Notes under the pieces: generated by a model
The model's input: the letters and a program-made list of their open reading frames with translations, nothing else
Told to the model about the DNA's origin: nothing
Databases searched by the model: none
Made by a program: the position numbers and the translations under genes
Source: an uncultured Fastidiosipila sp.
Lineage (GTDB): Bacteria > Bacillota > Clostridia > Saccharofermentanales > Fastidiosipilaceae
Assembly: GCA_938014865.1 (NCBI GenBank)
Contig: CALLQJ010000384.1
Location: 1 to 5,808 of the forward strand
Reading direction: 5' to 3'
DNA length: 5,808 bases
In this document: one piece after another, positions 4,976 to 5,808 of the stretch
Layout: every line of letters begins with the position of its first letter
Position numbering within the stretch: the stretch's first letter is position 1

Positions 4976-5808
4976 TCTCCGGGTCGGAGACAAGGCCCCC
5001 GAGGATATTTTTGCGGCCCGTGCCGTGATTGACGAACGGGCGACGGCACAGCGTGCGCAGAGCGCGGCTTCACAGGTGCAGGATATTATGGTCCGTTCGG
5101 CCTCTATATCAGAGCAGTGTCTCAAGCGTCTGGACAGCTTTTTTGAACGCACGGAAAAACAGCGCGAAATGCTCTACGGAACAAAAGACGGGAAGAAGAA
5201 AGAAGAGCCCCTTACGCCTCCGGCCAAAGAACCTGCACCCGAGCAGGTGAAAGCGGCGGCGCAGAAGGTGGCCGACGGCATCCTGGCGGATTACGGCTTA
5301 GAACTGAACACCGCGGATGTGGCGGCGGTCTTGTCCATGGAACGCTCCGTTTACGAAGCCTTCAAGACCCATACGATTTCAGCGGCCGCCGTGATTATGG
5401 GCGGTGATCAGGGATCCTTTTCCCTGCAGGTTGCGATTACGACGCGGGTCAATGAAATTCGCCAGAACAATGATTATTACAGTACGGAATTTGACCGGAT
5501 TACGTCCGTGCTGCGCATTTTCCTCAAGCCGAATATGGTCTACGATCAGGAAGCGACCAAGGCGGCCAGGGAAGCGGCCGCGGCACAGGTAAGGGCCAAT
5601 CCCATTTATCTGCCGGCCGGCTCACGCATCGTCGCGGCGGGCGAAACGCTCACCGAAGACAGCTACAATACTTTGCTTGAGCTGGATCTGATTCAGACCG
5701 GGCAGATCAACTGGACCATGCTTATTTCCTTAAGCTGCCTTTACTTTGTGATTCTGGCCTTGCTCGGTCTTTACCTTCGTTACTATGAGCACAAGCGTTT
5801 CCGCCTGA
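4920..5808 (+). CDS. pgpH: 7TMR-HD family (PgpH/YqfF-like) c-di-AMP phosphodiesterase, 3' partial; start uncertain
   Basis: The frame is open to the right edge, so only the N-terminal 296 or so residues are present. Characterised relatives hydrolyse cyclic di-AMP through a C-terminal cytoplasmic HD domain, which is not in this window. What is visible is a hydrophobic N-terminus, then the extracytoplasmic 7TMR-HDED domain (about residues 18-260) beginning PERYNLRVGDKAPEDIFAAR. It includes a Lys/Pro/Glu-rich stretch (about 91-111) and ends with the typical LKPNMVYDQEATKAAREAA and AGSRIVAAGETLTEDSYNTLLELDLI blocks. The first helix of the seven-membrane-span region follows at about 267-287. ATG 4920 (or GTG 4917) is the first conventional start, but it has no ribosome binding site and cuts the membrane segment short. 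The same frame continues upstream through hydrophobic codons and a basic stretch (RKTAEKSRVRP from 4860), as expected of a cytoplasmic N-terminus, yet offers no ATG, GTG or TTG there. It overlaps phoH by at least 56 bases. The family call is firm; the start is not. Confidence 0.85.
   Translation, partial: MSVAVLFVLYQVSVPERYNLRVGDKAPEDIFAARAVIDERATAQRAQSAASQVQDIMVRSASISEQCLKRLDSFFERTEKQREMLYGTKDGKKKEEPLTPPAKEPAPEQVKAAAQKVADGILADYGLELNTADVAAVLSMERSVYEAFKTHTISAAAVIMGGDQGSFSLQVAITTRVNEIRQNNDYYSTEFDRITSVLRIFLKPNMVYDQEATKAAREAAAAQVRANPIYLPAGSRIVAAGETLTEDSYNTLLELDLIQTGQINWTMLISLSCLYFVILALLGLYLRYYEHKRFRL

Noticed and set aside
4971..4976. TATAAT as a second promoter
   Set aside because: It lies in pgpH coding sequence, encodes the conserved Tyr-Asn of PERYN, and has no TGn extension or evident -35.
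5806..5808. TGA at the right edge as the stop of the pgpH-like gene
   Set aside because: It is not in the coding frame; the last full codon is CTG at 5805-5807, and the membrane and HD domains are still missing, so the gene continues beyond the window.

Overview
The window comes from a moderately GC-rich bacterial chromosome. Its gene content points to a Gram-positive Bacillota relative: a YmdB-type phosphodiesterase, two adjacent DUF881 membrane proteins, and PhoH followed by a 7TMR-HD (PgpH/YqfF-type) c-di-AMP phosphodiesterase. All recognisable genes lie on the plus strand. The class within Bacillota cannot be fixed from this window.

Layout. (1) Positions 1-672 hold the C-terminal two thirds or so of a YmdB-family metallophosphoesterase, cut by the window edge. 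(2) 653-1231 is lspA (signal peptidase II), overlapping the end of ymdB. (3) 1231-2184 is an RluD-type pseudouridine synthase, sharing one base with lspA (TGATG). (4) 2184-3032 and 3029-3766 are two consecutive DUF881 membrane-anchored proteins, joined by TAATG and ATGA overlaps. These five genes read as one translationally coupled run. (5) 3767-3829 is the only real intergenic gap. It carries an extended -10 promoter and an AAGGAG ribosome binding site. (6) 3830-4975 is phoH. (7) From about 4917 to the right edge runs the N-terminal part of a pgpH-like gene, cut by the window end.

Functionally the region is housekeeping: lipoprotein maturation (LspA), 23S rRNA modification (RluD), envelope proteins of unknown role (DUF881), an RNA-associated P-loop ATPase (PhoH) and second-messenger turnover (YmdB, PgpH). 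I see no mobile element, CRISPR array, RNA gene or defence system.

Two irregularities deserve attention, both in phoH. First, a GC-rich stretch at 4265-4300 sits directly after the Walker A GKT. It adds about nine residues where the family has a continuous helix, and it contains an 8-bp direct repeat around a small palindrome. Second, the phoH reading frame runs out of its homology into the first membrane segment of the next gene. The pgpH frame has no ordinary start codon ahead of its membrane segment and is open upstream through the phoH tail, so either a short-start pgpH, a frameshift or a phoH-pgpH fusion is possible.
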